Source: Stratiolaelaps scimitus (Eukaryota > Arthropoda > Arachnida > Mesostigmata > Laelapidae). From it: 64,000 nucleotides of DNA. The notes below the pieces were generated by a model, which worked only from the letters and a program-made list of their open reading frames with translations, ran no database searches and was not told where the DNA came from. The stretch is taken from NCBI GenBank assembly GCA_019614645.1, contig JABWDB010000066.1:62001-126000 (forward strand), written 5' to 3'. Below are positions 1 to 21,959 of the stretch, piece by piece. The position numbers were made by a program, and so were the translations under genes. Numbering within the stretch: position 1 is the first letter of the stretch; each line of letters opens with the position of its first letter.

Positions 1-351
1 AATAAATTGAGCGTTGTAAAACAAAAAATCGAAGGGAAACTAATTCAGCTGGTAGTCAAATGATTATAGCATAGTCTAGCCTGTTTTCATATTCCTCAGC
101 GAAATGAAGCCAGATTGGTGTATTACTGTGCCCAACCGAGTCGAGTATACGTGCCTGAATGGTGATGCGTTATTAATTATTTAAGATCGGTCCAAATAGA
201 AATTGCGATGTGACATGTTCGTGGTACAGACGATTCGCTCGCTGAGTAGCTAAACAAATAAATGATGAATGGAAAGATGTCAATTGAGTTTACGCAGGAA
301 ATTAGAACATGATTGACAGAGAATGCCGAGATGCCAGTTTTACTGTATTCA

Positions 352-431
352 CATTATATATATATATATATATACAATAATACAATACAAGGCTTGTATA
401 TATATATATATATATATACATACATATACAT
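352..431. repeat. (AT)n microsatellite pair
   Basis: Two runs of alternating AT (about 352-374 and 398-420) separated by a short unique stretch. The motif AAGGCTTG occurs after each run. The rest of 1-560 shows no gene that I can support. Confidence 0.8.
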
Positions 432-559
432 ATATACAAGGCTTGGTTTATTAACGGACCTGCAGTCTTATCACCACGCTTAAGTTCTCGTAAAAATAAT
501 AGCGAAAAGGAAGTGTCGTCTCATGGATTATTTCAAATGCTACCGATTTCTGGAAACGG

Positions 560-1800
560 CTAGGTTATTTACATCAATTTTTTTCCGTCGTCATAAAAGT
601 AACAATATAAAAGGGGCAACGCCCACACAAATTATATTCAGTCCATGCATTAACCGCAATTATAAACAGACAGACTTTTTTCTGATTCGTTTCATTATAG
701 TATACCCCAGAGGACACCTCTAAATTATTTACAAATAAGCTTCCTGACCGCGCAAACACCTTTGATGATGTAAGGGTTCTAATTTCGCGAGGTAGTGAGC
801 CCCAGACTGCAGGCAAGCGGTGCGCAAGAGCATGGCGGCTGAGTTCTCTTATGACGAATGGTGTTTCGAAGATTGTTGGCCGACGGTTAGACCTTTCGAC
901 AGCGGTGAATTGAAATGCAATATCACGGGGAATTTTTCCTCTCATCATTTTAAAGGCAAGAAGTGCGACATGAACCACGTAAATCTTACCTATAGGCAGC
1001 ACATCAAATTTCTCAAAAACATCCGCAACCGAGTCTCGCCGACGTCTACCAAAAATTGCTCTTAGAGCATCTTTCTGAACAATCTCGGTTCTGCGAATGA
1101 TCGTTTTATAGCCACCACCCCAGATAGAGATCCCATAGCACATGATAGGTAACAGCAGCATTCTGTAAACTAAAATTAACCCATCCACTGTAATAGCACG
1201 CTCTCTGAGGCGACAGTTCGAAGAAATTACGGCATAACACTTGGAAAGGAGAGCCTCAAGATGGGCTCGCACTTTAGTGTCTCGTGAATGGTCAGGCCGA
1301 GACATCTGACCGTAGACGACATCGGATACGGCGCCCCGCAAAGCCACACCGGATCCATCATTAGAGTCCTTTGTGGTGGGCGCAACAGAGTAAAACCCGT
1401 TTTGTTGGTATTCACAATAAGTCCGAACCGCTCAAAGGTCTTCACCACTCCCTCAACCTACGCCATGGCAGCCTGAATATCTGAGTTCAGTTCTGAAGGA
1501 CGTATCCGGAATAGGAGTGAGGTGTCATCAGCGTAAGCAACAGTCTTACAATAATTGCCAGACGAGATTTTGAGCAGAATGAAATTGGTCAAAATAACAA
1601 ATATAAACGGTCCCAGGACAAACCCTTGGGGGGTTCCAATGTTAACCACCTGCCATGACGACCAAATGTCGCCAAGCACAACCGCCTGTATATATACGAT
1701 GTATAGTTCATTAAATGACAGACGTCAGAAAAGACACGTTTACCCACATCCAGACGTCGAGTTGTCACAGTGACCTCACCCCGATCCGTGCAAAACATCC
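560..1800 (-). mobile_element. Non-LTR retrotransposon (LINE) relic, reverse transcriptase C-terminal half, copy A
   Basis: Read on the minus strand from about 1800 down to 560, conceptual translation gives the order of a jockey/CR1-like reverse transcriptase. The catalytic palm motif AYADDTSLLF lies near 1510-1540. It is followed by a segment with NTNKTGF near 1410, then a 250-residue thumb/C-terminal region with YRMLLLPIMCYGISIWGG and LPREIRTL. The frame is broken between these segments, so the copy is dead and 5'-truncated. Strong similarity in the C-terminal part (LPREIR, the PF(V/A) segment, RLPAVW versus RPAVW) shows that it belongs to the same family as the copy at 48.2-50.3 kb. The exact clade (jockey versus CR1) is not settled by eye. 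Confidence 0.85.
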
Positions 1801-3773
1801 GTCATAATAATAATATCATTATTTTGGTGCACGAGGGAGGGGGAGTTGCCTGCCACGTAAACTGGTCGCAGCAGCAGCAGCAGCAATCGTGTCGTCACCT
1901 GTTGCCGGCAGGCGACGTACACCATTGAACTATTTCTCACATCCTATGTGCTAAATGCACGTCACCCATCACAGAATCGGGTTGTCTGCACGTGTACGCC
2001 GAAAGCACGAAGCGCAGAGTTCACCAACAGAAATCGGCTGCGTCCGACCAGAACAAAATTGTCATTCATCTGCGATTTTCTACTTCTGTTCCAAGCCATA
2101 GTCATCCCACTCACATCCAAAATGATACGTATACTTCGTCTGCTTGACGGCCAGTTCTAATCTGCGCTCGAGTGCGCTAATCTCGTTGGCACGATGCATT
2201 GAGGCCTGGACTCTGCTGCACTCGTTGTCATTATCGTGACTGTTTAGATTAGTACGGCTAATTGGTACCTGTGGTAGAGGAACCAGTGGGGATTAAGGTG
2301 CGTACCTGAGAGCCTCAGTGAACGTTTTTCACTAAATAACGCCGTTTTGGGAAGCATTTTGACCAGAAATATATGTGTGCGTTTCTCGCTCCTCTGTCTC
2401 TCTCTCTCTCTCTCTCAGGCTTTGATACTGTGTTAGTCCCTCGGACATGAAAAAGGATGAACGCGTAAAGAGACTGTTGCTGAGGTGGTGACATCTCGAA
2501 GATTAGCTCAATTATTGTTGGGTTGTTTATCGTTTTTCATCGAGTTGCTTTTTTAATGAGAGACTCTCTGTCGAAAGTCCATCGATGGAGTGCTCCTGAT
2601 CGACTGGCCCCACCTTTTCGGTTTTTGGCCAGTAGCTAATCTTGGTTGAACCGTTTTCAACGGAAATGATCAGTATTAAAGTCACGTTAGCATTAGATAT
2701 AGTTAATGATGGTGGGGGGAGCGGGTCTATAATCTATACATTCATATTGTCTATAAGACACAAAAAAAGGGGTACTCACCAAAAACGGACAAAAATAAGT
2801 AAAAAAAATAGATACAGCTATAATTAGAAGTGCGAAACACATCAATTGATTAGTCGCTATACTAATAGCCTGGTCATTTGCATTTGAAAATTAATTTCGA
2901 ATTAAGTGCAATGAAATACAATACAATGAAACCCTGAATTGAGTTATACAGGTAGAACCCGGTGGTTAGTTCGTTGTAGACGATTCAACAGCACGTCCTG
3001 GCTCTGCTTCAATAAAATCAGTGAAGGTCAGCAGAAGTTGCTGATCATCCTTGCGAAAAATTTAAACTTTGAGGAATTTAATTGATTTCTTCAAATTGTC
3101 GCCAAAATTTCTACGTAAACGACCAACTCGTTAATTATGGAGGTGATGTTATTTTCAGTTCATCAGCCACACATCTAATCGAGTCTCTCCACTTATTTTC
3201 AAAACCATGAGGCTGAATACCACTCTGGCTGACCTGGTGATATCCGCTACAAAGTCGGCGGCTGCTTGGGTGGCTTTAGTGTGCTGTTTCTTTAAGACGA
3301 GAAAAAACCTTCATACCTAAATTATTATATACGAATAATATATGAGCAGCCATGATCACCGATCTTCTCACAAAGCTGAGATCCTTGTTGACCGTTGCCG
3401 ATGTGCTGCTGGTCGTAGATGATTAGTTTTACCAATTGTCACAGCTCTGCTCGGTATCGAAGACTGTCAAATAAAAGAAAAAAATTCGAACACGTGGTTT
3501 ACCCGGCCGAAGAAATTCGTGACCAAGTTTGAAAGGAAGAACTATTACTTCCCTAGTGCCATAGATAGAGGTACAATTAGAGATGATCCCCCAACTAGCG
3601 AACAAATCTAATCTAACCATCTCTCTATGGCGCGTCGTTTAAAATATTGGTCAAGTTGGCGTTGCTAAGGATGTTTGATAAACCCACTTCGGAGAAGTAG
3701 CTCATTACATCTCGTGTACATATGTTCAACCCATTTCCTGTCAACTTACAGTATCAGCGTAAGCACTGACGGC
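1801..3773. other. Intergenic region with simple repeats
   Basis: No gene is supported here. The region contains a (CAG)n tract at about 1868-1885 and a (CT)n tract at about 2393-2418. The last 20-30 bases before 3751 are pyrimidine-rich and end in TTACAG, so a 5' UTR intron may precede the ATG at 3774. Confidence 0.5.
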
Positions 3774-5553
3774 ATGGCTCCTCTGCTGGTACTAGTCATA
3801 GGTGTGCTCCCGATCTACCTCAGCGCAGCTCCCACCGAGGCACGGTACCCTAAAGAAGTCTTCTATATCCGTAACGAATTCGTTCGTGGCGGCTTCGTCA
3901 AGGGACCAATAACACTCTTTGCAAAGGATGTCACTTTCTTCGGCCGAACCAAGACTACCAACGATGAGGGCCTTCATCTAGATTTCAGAGAGAAAGCGTG
4001 CTGTCGTAAGGAGGCAATGAAACAAGGGAGCACCGTCTATTGTGACCTACACGACTGCCATAGGGGTGAGTATATTGATTGATTTAGCCGCGTCTGTATG
4101 GGCGTCAGCATTTCCTTAGCTTCTGCTGCATGACCCTGTGTGATGAACTCAGCGGCGAACTGTCGTTTGAACGAAACTTAATCAAGGTACAGTTGCCAAT
4201 ATAAAGGGCCGCATCTGTCAACTAGCATTCGGCTCGAACAAGGCAACGTATTTAACGTAACGCAACGTCGTTCCAGGCATTTTAGATTCGGTGAAAGAAA
4301 ACCGGACCCACTTGTGCATCGAACCAGAAAACCCAGGAGTCTACAGCTGCAACGATTACAATGGCGCTCGCCGTGCTATTTATGTTATGCCGTTACTAGT
4401 CGTCCATGCCAAGAGATTCTTCAGCATTAGCCTAGACTTCTTAAAACTACCGAAACTTAAACCTCATTACTATGTAGAGCCTGAAAACCAAATAGTCATC
4501 ACAGTGGACAGGGATGTGCCCGTCGTCACTGGATTCATCCGTGAACCGACAAATAGCAGTGCCGATATACCTGTCTACCGAGTTGACTTCCAATTGGAAA
4601 ACGGACGGATAGAGACGATAAAGTTTCGTCTGAAGACCAAAGAGGATCGTTCAAACTACGCTACGCCACTTAAGGCGACTCTGAAGTACCGGCCAGGAGG
4701 CACCGAACTAAGCCTTTATAGAAAGTTGGAAGTTGCAAGGTGCCTGGGCCATCTGCTAAGTATAAATTTCTTGCACATGCACCAGGTCGAATTCGAGATT
4801 GAGAAAATGTTGCGGGTGAACATGAAGGTCGACGAGATAATTGAATGTAGGAATATTACATGGGATATAAAGCTAGACAGATGCCTTTCATTGGACATAA
4901 AGACCGTTACCGCGAGGAAGACCACTTGTCGTACTACTCTTAAGGAGTATCCGAAGGAGCGAAGGTATTCAATGAACAACTTCATCACCTTCCCAAGACC
5001 TATAAATGGTTCCACGACACCGACTAGTACCGAAGCCACAGGCCCTGTCCAAGATCACCTCACCTCATCACTGCCGTCGTCGAGTACGAGGTCAGTCGAC
5101 AAAACGCAAACCACTTTGCCAACGCTAACGACTGAAACTACCCCGTTGTCGACCACCACTTCACGGGTCTCATCGGTAAGTGAGGACCACGCGACTCAAC
5201 GTTGGACGACAGCTTCGAGTTCGAAAGCGACGACACCAAGAACGACAACGTCGTCATCAACAACAACAATTCGAAGTACGCCACCTACGAATTCCGTAGT
5301 AACAACAAATGAAGCAGAGTCACAGCCGACTAGATCCTCATTACCTGCAAACGAGGGATCGACCCTCAGTATCACAGAGAATGTACTTGATTCCGGTGCC
5401 AATGGTGACCTGCCGGGCGGAGGCTCTCGCACAAGCTTCTCAGATCGAAGGTTTAAGTATATGATTGTCGGAGCCATTTTAATGGCGCTTGTCATTCTGG
5501 TAGGCATCTTTCTACTTATTCCTTACCAGTGCTGCCTGATAGCAAACAGATGA
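3774..5553 (+). CDS. Single-pass type I membrane glycoprotein with Ser/Thr-rich (mucin-like) stalk, unrecognised
   Basis: Two exons are modelled, 3774-4065 and 4277-5553. The donor is GG|GTGAG, the acceptor TTCCAG|GC, and a Gly codon is split 1+2. This gives 522 residues. The start is the ATG followed by a hydrophobic signal peptide (MAPLLVLVIGVLPIYLSAA). An ectodomain of roughly 320 residues follows. It has cysteines in pairs (ACC, then YC and HDC near the end of exon 1), an Ig-like GVYSC motif just after the splice, and Asn-X-Ser/Thr sites. From about residue 340 to 485 the chain is dominated by Thr and Ser, as in O-glycosylated stalks. A transmembrane helix begins near residue 492 (YMIVGAILMALVILVGIFLL) and leaves a tail of only a few residues. 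I do not recognise the family. The protein probably sits at the cell surface, exposed outside. AATAAA occurs at 6046, about 490 bases after the stop. Confidence 0.7.
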
Positions 5554-6955
5554 GACTTATGATTTTAACCAAAGGGGCCTCAAAGTCAACTGCACGTTAT
5601 CGAACAATTAACTGGTTCACCATGATTCTCTTAGCGTAATGCTTGCATTTGAAAAATGAACCAGACACTTAATTTAATATGAATGCCATCGTTAGCGGCT
5701 AGAAAACATGATTTATATATATATATATATATATATATGTCAGTTTATTGGTTGTGTCACGTTGGACGACAGGTTATTTTACACAAATCCATAATATTCG
5801 ATCATACGTCGATGAAACACCAGGAAATGTTCCACTTTGGTGCTTTGCAATCAAGATAAGATCAAGGTATTTTAAACATCTTAGGGTGACTGGACTTTTC
5901 CTGCTTGTGTGATTCTAAGGTTTGTAATGATGGTCCTTTCTATCTTTTTATTGCTAGTTCACTTCGTGATAATTACAATGTACAAATACTTTAATGAAAC
6001 GATGAGTTATATAGTCATTTTGATTTTCAGCAGCTTAGATCTGTGAATAAATATGTTTTATTTAATCTAAAATGAAGGGCTTAGTTGCTTATATTTGTGT
6101 ATTTGTCTGGGGTATTTTGCTTATTTATATTTTATAATCTACCTATTTACATTTATATATCTGTTTTATTTACTCGTTTTTTTATGAATATTTCTGTTTT
6201 ATTTGCTTATTTATGTCTATTTATTTATGTTTGTGAATTGGTTATATTTGTCAAGACTTACATTCCCCGACGGGACCGATTCAAGTGTCGATATTTACGC
6301 ATGGGGTTACGGTGCTTGTAGTGGTGATAAAGTTCTGTGTGAAGATTAGATAGCAATTAGAAAAAGCCTCAAATGTGTGGCACGATAATAGTCTCAGTAC
6401 TACTAATCATTTTAATCGGTGCCACCTCTGTTCACACTTTTCTTCGCTAATCCCGGATGTTGTATATGGCAAACGCATGGGAAGCACACGACCGATTTAT
6501 TGGGGAACAATGACAAATAAATGAATTGGTCGATCGATCGAACGGCTGAGTACAAACAGGATATTAACGACTTGCCGCTACGAGGAAGTGAACCAGGAAG
6601 CTGCAATACTTGTTCAAGGTGCCAATCGAACTGTTCTGGGCTCAATATTGCTTTAGAGGAGGCTCAGGCTGATACGGATCTGAACGCGTAGGAGAACGTA
6701 GGTTTCATAAGGAAACACCAGCCGTTTATAAAAGATATTTCCATAAAGCGACAATAGCTAATGCGAAATATTGGATAACATTTGTGGAACTCCATTGGTC
6801 GGAGGGTCACAAGCGAATTCACAAAAGTCATCAAATTCAACTCAGACTCAACGTTTGGTTCATTTATTTCGTTCGGGTCGTCATGAGTCGCTTACACAAT
6901 TCTAGTGCATAATCCACTCGTATATATATATATATGACAAAAAACGTTTATGTGC
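5554..6955. other. AT-rich 3' flank and intergenic region
   Basis: This stretch contains an (AT)n run at about 5713-5738, a candidate polyadenylation signal at 6046-6051 and a very T-rich stretch at 6085-6240. No coding signal is visible. Confidence 0.5.
6046..6051 (+). terminator. Candidate polyadenylation signal (membrane glycoprotein gene)
   Basis: AATAAA is the first canonical hexamer I see on the plus strand downstream of the stop at 5553. The long 3' UTR makes the assignment uncertain. Confidence 0.35.
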
Positions 6956-6961
6956 TTTATT
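6956..6961 (-). terminator. Polyadenylation signal of the dehydrogenase gene
   Basis: TTTATT on the plus strand is AATAAA on the minus strand, about 60 bases past the TGA stop of the short-chain dehydrogenase. Confidence 0.6.
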
Positions 6962-7022
6962 TAGCATGTACGGTTCTCGTTTCGTCCGGTTATTTATATT
7001 TATTTCGTTGTTTTGTTATTTT

Positions 7023-12362
<5,340 letters not shown>

Positions 12363-13463
12363 TTCGACTGCCGAGCAGAACTGTTCACGAATGCTAAATA
12401 TTCATGAGCATATCAACATTAATAATCACAAATTCGCAAGGACTGCAACAAATTCTAACGAACAGAGTGCGGACCCATGCTGTGATTTAATGAAATTCGT
12501 AAATTTACAAATAGTGCTCAACGACTGCTCTAGTTCTCGCGTTCGCTAATCTAAGTCGATAGTCTACGAGACCGCCTCGATTTGCAAAATTCTTGCAGAA
12601 ATGAAAATGAACAGAGGAGCTGACATCAAATTATCCGAGATTATCGCAGTCACATCCTGCGGTCAACATGAATGCATGATTCATATACATAAAAATATGT
12701 ATCAGAATATGCGGTAATGTTCAAAGCCGGTACTTCTCAGCCAATACACACTTCTCTCCGCAGTTGAATTTATTAGCAGCAGACAACAACGAGCATAAAA
12801 TTAATTCCAAGCAAACTCGCCTGCGTCAGGCTCTCTCTTCGGACTTCTTCGACTAACGAACTTCATCACTTACATTGCAGTAGAATGATTGTGGCACACG
12901 CAATGATTTGTCTTCGGAACTTGTATTCACTAATGATTTAATCGTACACGTTTTCTGCCAAACAAACGCGGCCAGGAATAAGAGCAAAGCGAGCAATGAA
13001 CACTGCAGAACTAGGTTCCCGGACGTCAATAACCGGCATAAGAACCAACCGGGATGGCATCGACGCGGCTAATCCAGTTGGCTTTATGACATCCCACATC
13101 CAGCCGCCGACCTTCGCGCCGTTCTGGTTGGCGTATTTACCAAGAGTTTCCGCTTGTACGGGCGGGCATCCTCCTTTCGCAAGAAAATTCTGTGTGCATG
13201 CGAGGATTCAAACAGGGGGAAGTTTTCAGTGCGCCCATTTCGAATTAGACTCGTTGAACGAAACCGCCCCAACGGTCCGCTGAAGTTGACAATCGAGCAG
13301 AGTGCCTCGACATATGACATAATTTATTGACATAATTATTAGGACATAATTAATTATTATTTAGTAACCATATTCAATATCACCGAGCTAATAATCATCC
13401 CCAGGCGTTTGTTGGCATCAGCCGAATTTGGTGTGATGCTCGTTGCAATTGAAATCAACAACT

Positions 13464-13531
13464 GTTTTTCGAGCTGACCCTCAGCTGTTCCCCTACCTGA
13501 TAAGCCTCAGCTCTTAACCTTTTAGATATTA
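13464..13531 (-). repeat. Small dispersed repeat, copy 1 (minus orientation)
   Basis: The sequence is T-run, GAGCTGACCCTCAGCTG, then a stretch ending in CCTCAGCTCTTAACCTTTTAG. It is the reverse complement, with few changes, of the element at 59070-59141, whose poly(A) end corresponds to the T-run here. No clear target-site duplication is visible at this copy. Confidence 0.75.
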
Positions 13532-15389
13532 CTATGAGGACCTGTTGGGGCCACCTTTTGCTTATTCTCAATTCCCTTTGCTTCGATTGAAATCACTATT
13601 AATGAGCTTATGCCTTTTTTCGAGTGTCATTAGTATCTCACAGGGCTACGAAGATATAGGCGCAGGCACCCGTAGGGATCCATCGTAACTCCAATTACAA
13701 ATTGCACAATAAGGTATCAGTTTATACACGAACGCTGTGAGCATTAATCAGTCATTCAGTCATATACATACGTGCTGGGAAACTACACGCCCCTCACGAA
13801 TTACATAAGGGTGTATTTCGTTTATTGGTTTATTACAGGATATACTGATCATGTAAATTGTGATTCTGGCAGGGTGTTGTTGGATTTTTTTAAGTGAAAA
13901 TCACTTTGCTGATTAGTATCACAAGTGATTAATATTAAATACTGTTATCGTTTGAGTTTTTGTTATTATCTTACGTACTTACAGCGTACGATACGTGATG
14001 TTTCACAGTGAAACATCTCATAAATGTTCTTTGAAGCCTTTTGTACAGATAACAATAGGTATTGTTTCGAATCACAATGCGTTTTCTTTCCATAAATGTT
14101 ATATGGAAGGTGTTTTGCAAGCAAGAGTGCGTGTCAATAACCCAGTGAATCTCGACAACTGAAACTGAAGCGTTTGATGCAACGTGAACAATATTCAAGT
14201 TATGAACCCATACAGTTTATCGAAAGGTTACAATGATTATTATTATTATTATGGTCCTATTCAGGGTGACAGACTTAGGACAAAAGCAAACACGGCACGT
14301 TACATAATGAGTCGAATACATCTATGAAGCACGGCTCGGAGGGGAGTTAACCGCAAATATATATATATATATATATGGTAACACTTTGATTATTTTCAGA
14401 TTCGTAGAATCTTGGACTCCCACAATATTTTGTCCTTTGTTGGGCGAGCACTAATCATTTCACGAATGAGCTCTAACGAATAAAGGCCGGAGCATACGTA
14501 ATTGTCACGAATGCTATATACAGTCGTGTATTAGCAAGCGCAGCGAGACCAATCGGATAACCAGCGACGCAAAATTGCACTAACTTGTGACGAATTTAAC
14601 TGCCGATATGTGCCGACATGTGTGCGATAATACAAGTACACTGTGAAATCAATGAGTGAACAATGCAGTGACTATTTAGTTAGAGCGAGCCTAGAAACGT
14701 ATCGAACATATATCGTTTTTGTCTCAACTAACGTAACGTGATAAACGGAACCGAACAGCGACTAATGATTTGAAACAGGAAGAGATTTCCGCAAGATCGA
14801 GCAAACGGACAACGAAGGTGTCGAACATTAAATATGTTCGCCATACGAAGCCAGAAATAGGAGGAAGCGCGCAGGAATACTGGGTCAGAAGTGCCTACGC
14901 CGGACGTCGGATTTCAAAGGTGAATGAACCACTTTATCATTAATGCTCGTTGTTTCTGTATTGTAGGGATGGTAATGACGTGAGTAATGCGATTGGCATA
15001 ATTCGACGTAAACTACTACCTGGGCCTGATCTGAACTAATTCGGATCAGTTCCAAGCCAGGGTAAAGGCCTATGAGGTCCAAGATTTCCTAAGATTTCCA
15101 AGGCTTTAGTGAATGTAAGTGTCAGACCACTGTGGCGAATACCTCAAAGGCGAAGCCCGGTATCCATAATGAATTTTGCCTTTAACCTCTTAAAGGAGGG
15201 AAAGAAATACCCTTAAAAACAATATTCAGAATCATGTGACCATCCAGAACCGAAAAATGCACGAAAAATTAGAAGACAGTACTGCCAACGTCTCCGGTGG
15301 TCGGAGTTTGGCGATATGTACAACACCGTCAGGCCCTGTTCTCGATTATCACACCAAATAGCTGAGCGGAATTGATGTTATAATATGTT

Positions 15390-15790
15390 CATCACGAATA
15401 TTGAGAATACCATTTCTCGCATAGGCTGCCTTGGGAGTGAGGCTAAAGTGTAGAGAGACAGAATAGTTCGTAGACAATTTCAATCAAGCCAGACGTAGAA
15501 TTGACGTCATCATTAATCCTACCAGCCAGAGGCATAGACCATATCGGCTCCTGAAAACAATATTCAATGCAGCCAAGTACAGTTCCTTTCGGCCCAGGAG
15601 GGTTTTTTCAATCATCTTTCGACAGGGGGAAAATATAGCAATTGTGCGCTAGTTACCACAAAGCTAATTATTGTCTTCCTTACGAATAGGTACAATATTG
15701 TACTGCTTAAAGGAATCAGGCAAAATAGCCACCCTGTCCAGCACAGAGGCGTATCAGAGTCTCAACCGGTATAACTGTTTCCCTATCTGA
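15390..15790 (-). mobile_element. LINE reverse-transcriptase relic
   Basis: Minus-strand translation across several stops and shifts gives fragments in the order expected of the N-terminal RT domain: DSFKQYNIVPIRK, then RTIAIFSPCRKMIEKTLL, matching the conserved position where LINE RTs read VPI.K..YRPI....K..E. It is heavily decayed, with no intact frame longer than about 40 codons. Confidence 0.55.
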
Positions 15791-15828
15791 CAGGCCTCAG
15801 CTCTTAACCTTTAGGTATTACCGGTATA
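15765..15828 (-). repeat. Small dispersed repeat, copy 2, flanked by 9-bp direct repeats
   Basis: A 46-bp truncated copy (15774-15819) keeps the GGCCTCAGCTCTTAACCTTT core shared with the copies at 13.5 and 59.1 kb. ACCGGTATA occurs immediately before (15765-15773) and after (15820-15828), as expected for a short target-site duplication. The hairpin half of the element is missing. Confidence 0.6.
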
Positions 15829-16860
15829 GCCAAGAGGAGGGCAGAACTATATAGCACGTGATCAGGCATTTAGACTGGACATATCGAAGTCTGTCAGGCA
15901 CATAATGTGCTAAAAGGAAGTATGCTGCAATTGTTCCATTCCATCAACGTGTGCTATTGATAGCTGACCATGCGTTTTTCCGTTTCGAAAAACCATCGGA
16001 GATGAGTTGTTCAGAACGAGCGCGCTTGAGCCGTCTTTTCAGAATCGTGACTTCATTTCTAATAATGATATATGATTTGCGTTGTTGTTTATTGCTCAAC
16101 GTATCAACGCATCGTCTATAAGCAGTGTCTTATTTGATCAGTAACGGTAAGAACTCGTAGGAAACCAAAGCTCAATTACAACGCACATATCGACGTCATT
16201 AAATTTCCTCGCTGTATTCATGGACAGCAGTAAGAACGACCTTAGAAAATGCCTCTATTCGGTGGCAAATATTAGAAAGCGACGACTCCATGATTCTTTG
16301 AAATTTGAAAAGGAGAGCGGGCAATCGCAGAATCAGAAGGTCGGGTTCGAAATGAGAAAATCAAGGGCTTACGAGACTGCTAGAGACTTGTGCACTCCAT
16401 TACTTCTACGTGTATCAGGTGCCCCCAATCAAATGTGCATTGCATACCCCGCGTCTTTGGCTTAAGCTTTTTGCGCGTGGCCACCCCCCAGCGTTAGATG
16501 GGGATTACACTCGTCGCAATTCGCTATTTACCCGGTGTGAATGTGCGCCTGTGAGAGAGAGAGAGCAAGACTGCCCAAGACAGGCAAAAGGGAAGAACGT
16601 AGTACGCCGTGAACGCACACCGCGGCATGGGTGAATCTATATTTCTCTTTAATTTATTTAACCCCTCGATAAGCAATTATCCTAAAATGTATTGCAGCTA
16701 GTTCCCTCATAATGGATTGTAGCCAACTGAATACATTAGTGCTGCCATAATAAGGATAAGTACCGAGGAGAGAGGCGCAAAAGACAGGCCGCAAGCGGAA
16801 GTCCATCAATAATGTATATAAAAAAAGAACTCTTCCGCATCCTCTCGTGCACCATATGTT

Positions 16861-16891
<31 letters not shown>

Positions 16892-18060
16892 CGGTGTCCC
16901 TCCGGGGCCATGGCAGATGCTTCCGCTTTGTAAGTGGCTGGCCTCTCAATGTACGCTAGTCGTTTAAAGACAATGCATAAACTCCGTTCTTCGCGATCAA
17001 CACGAATTTGACGATTTAGTGATAGCTCTTATGTCAGACTTGTTTTGCTATAATCAAATTGTTATTGCTTTTACATGGTTATTGCTGTCCAAGAAAAGCA
17101 GCCACTTAGCAGCAGATTAGCTGCTAAGGACGTTGGCACTTCTACTCGAGTGGCAATCGCCTCTCATCACAGTCATGAATTCTATTCTACTATGCATAGA
17201 GCTGCTGGACCTAGAATCAGAAACATGAACGAATTAAGAGAACGCGGCGCGTGATTTTTTTTAGCGTTACCAAATTCACTGCCCACACTCATTGTCTCAG
17301 ACAGTACAATATATACATGTACGTATATATATACGCGGCAAACCTCTAAACCAATTCCGGTAACCATATGTTCCTAACGGATTTCGCTAACTACTAAAAA
17401 TTGGCTTTTTGAAAAATTAGCCAGTATTTTTAACAGCTTCTTTAATCTTTCGTATATAATTGGTGAAATGCTTCGTTATCAACGCGAGCTCAAAACGCTC
17501 CCGTGGACATGGCATTAGCGAGGGACATGTAACATCAACACTACCGCCATGTTGGTTTCTGCTTCCTGTGTTTGTTGATGGTGGTCCGTTCGTTGTGCGC
17601 TTTCAGCGATGTGTTGCCGTTGCCTTCAGACAGAAAAGAGACCAAACTCGGGGAGCAGACGATCACATTTGGTTCAGCGCCTACGGGGCAGGCACTCTGC
17701 ACTCAATGCAAAAAAAGCGTTCGAAAAAGAAGCGTCAACGATTTTCAACGCCATTCCGTCAATCGTGCTGTAATGATACGGTAGAAAGTCAGTACGAACA
17801 AAGCTATAAGACAAATAGGTGTTAATTTCGACTTCACTTAGAGGATTTACGCAACTGTACACAACTGTAGTATCTATGCCATTCGTGACAAATGCGTGTT
17901 TGAGTAAATACGTATTCACATACGTTTCGTTCTTCTCACCATCTCATCCGGTCATACTTGTCTATCGGGTTTAGCGAACTGTGCGTTTGTGGCGGTGATA
18001 CACCGGCGGCCAGATAGATAGATCAGTGAGTGGATTGGTCATCTTCATTTTATCCGGTGA

Positions 18061-21225
<3,165 letters not shown>

Positions 21226-21300
21226 TGCTCGCATTGATGCGGACGTAGCCTTAGATAAATACATTTTGTCACTTAATTGTATCAATATATATATATATAT

Positions 21301-21306
21301 AATAAA
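21301..21306 (+). terminator. Polyadenylation signal of CDC5L
   Basis: AATAAA lies 75 bases after the TGA, immediately following a short (AT)n run at about 21286-21300. Confidence 0.7.
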
Positions 21307-21959
21307 TGGTTCGATTGAATATTGTAAATACTGTATTGAAAACATATTGTACTCAATGCTAGCCTCGTTGAGCAAATTCATCGTGCGAGTAAATTTGATC
21401 ATCTCGACCTGATTCTCCGGTAACTTTTCCATTTCTGCCCAAAGCTTATCAGGATTAAACATATCTATATTATATTAAACATATCTTTAAGAAAACGCGG
21501 AGAAAACAACCTGTTCCCAAGTCATCCGTGCTTGAGCGAGTTTTCGCTATACACAAATGGTGTTTTAGTGGCAGGCCACGTGTGGCATGCATTGCTAGTC
21601 TTTTTTTTACTTGGGGTGTCGATCATTGATTCAGAACAGCATTAAAAATCGTTGAAGTCAACGGCCTATCCTTCAGTTACTTCGCACGCTGTATAACGTT
21701 GTTCGCAAAATTACCGTCATAGTGTCTGACTGACTCTCAATAAGCGTAAATTTTCCGAGCTGACTCTCAGTCAACATTTTTCTCAATTACGGTAGGTCAT
21801 GCATAACCTCTAGCGCGAACACGACAAAGATTACCTTCTATTTATGACAATGTTGTCGTGTTACAAAAACGTGATCTCTTCGCACAGATTATGTAATGCT
21901 GAAAGCGTTTTCTATTTATGTATTCATTCGTGTACTTGTGTTTAACTCACACTAGTTGT

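Noticed and set aside
17460..17825. 121-residue ORF upstream of CDC5L whose start (MVKCFVIN) resembles a THAP-domain N-terminus
   Set aside because: The later zinc-binding residues and AVPTIF-type end of a THAP domain are absent in any frame; likely chance or a long-dead fragment.
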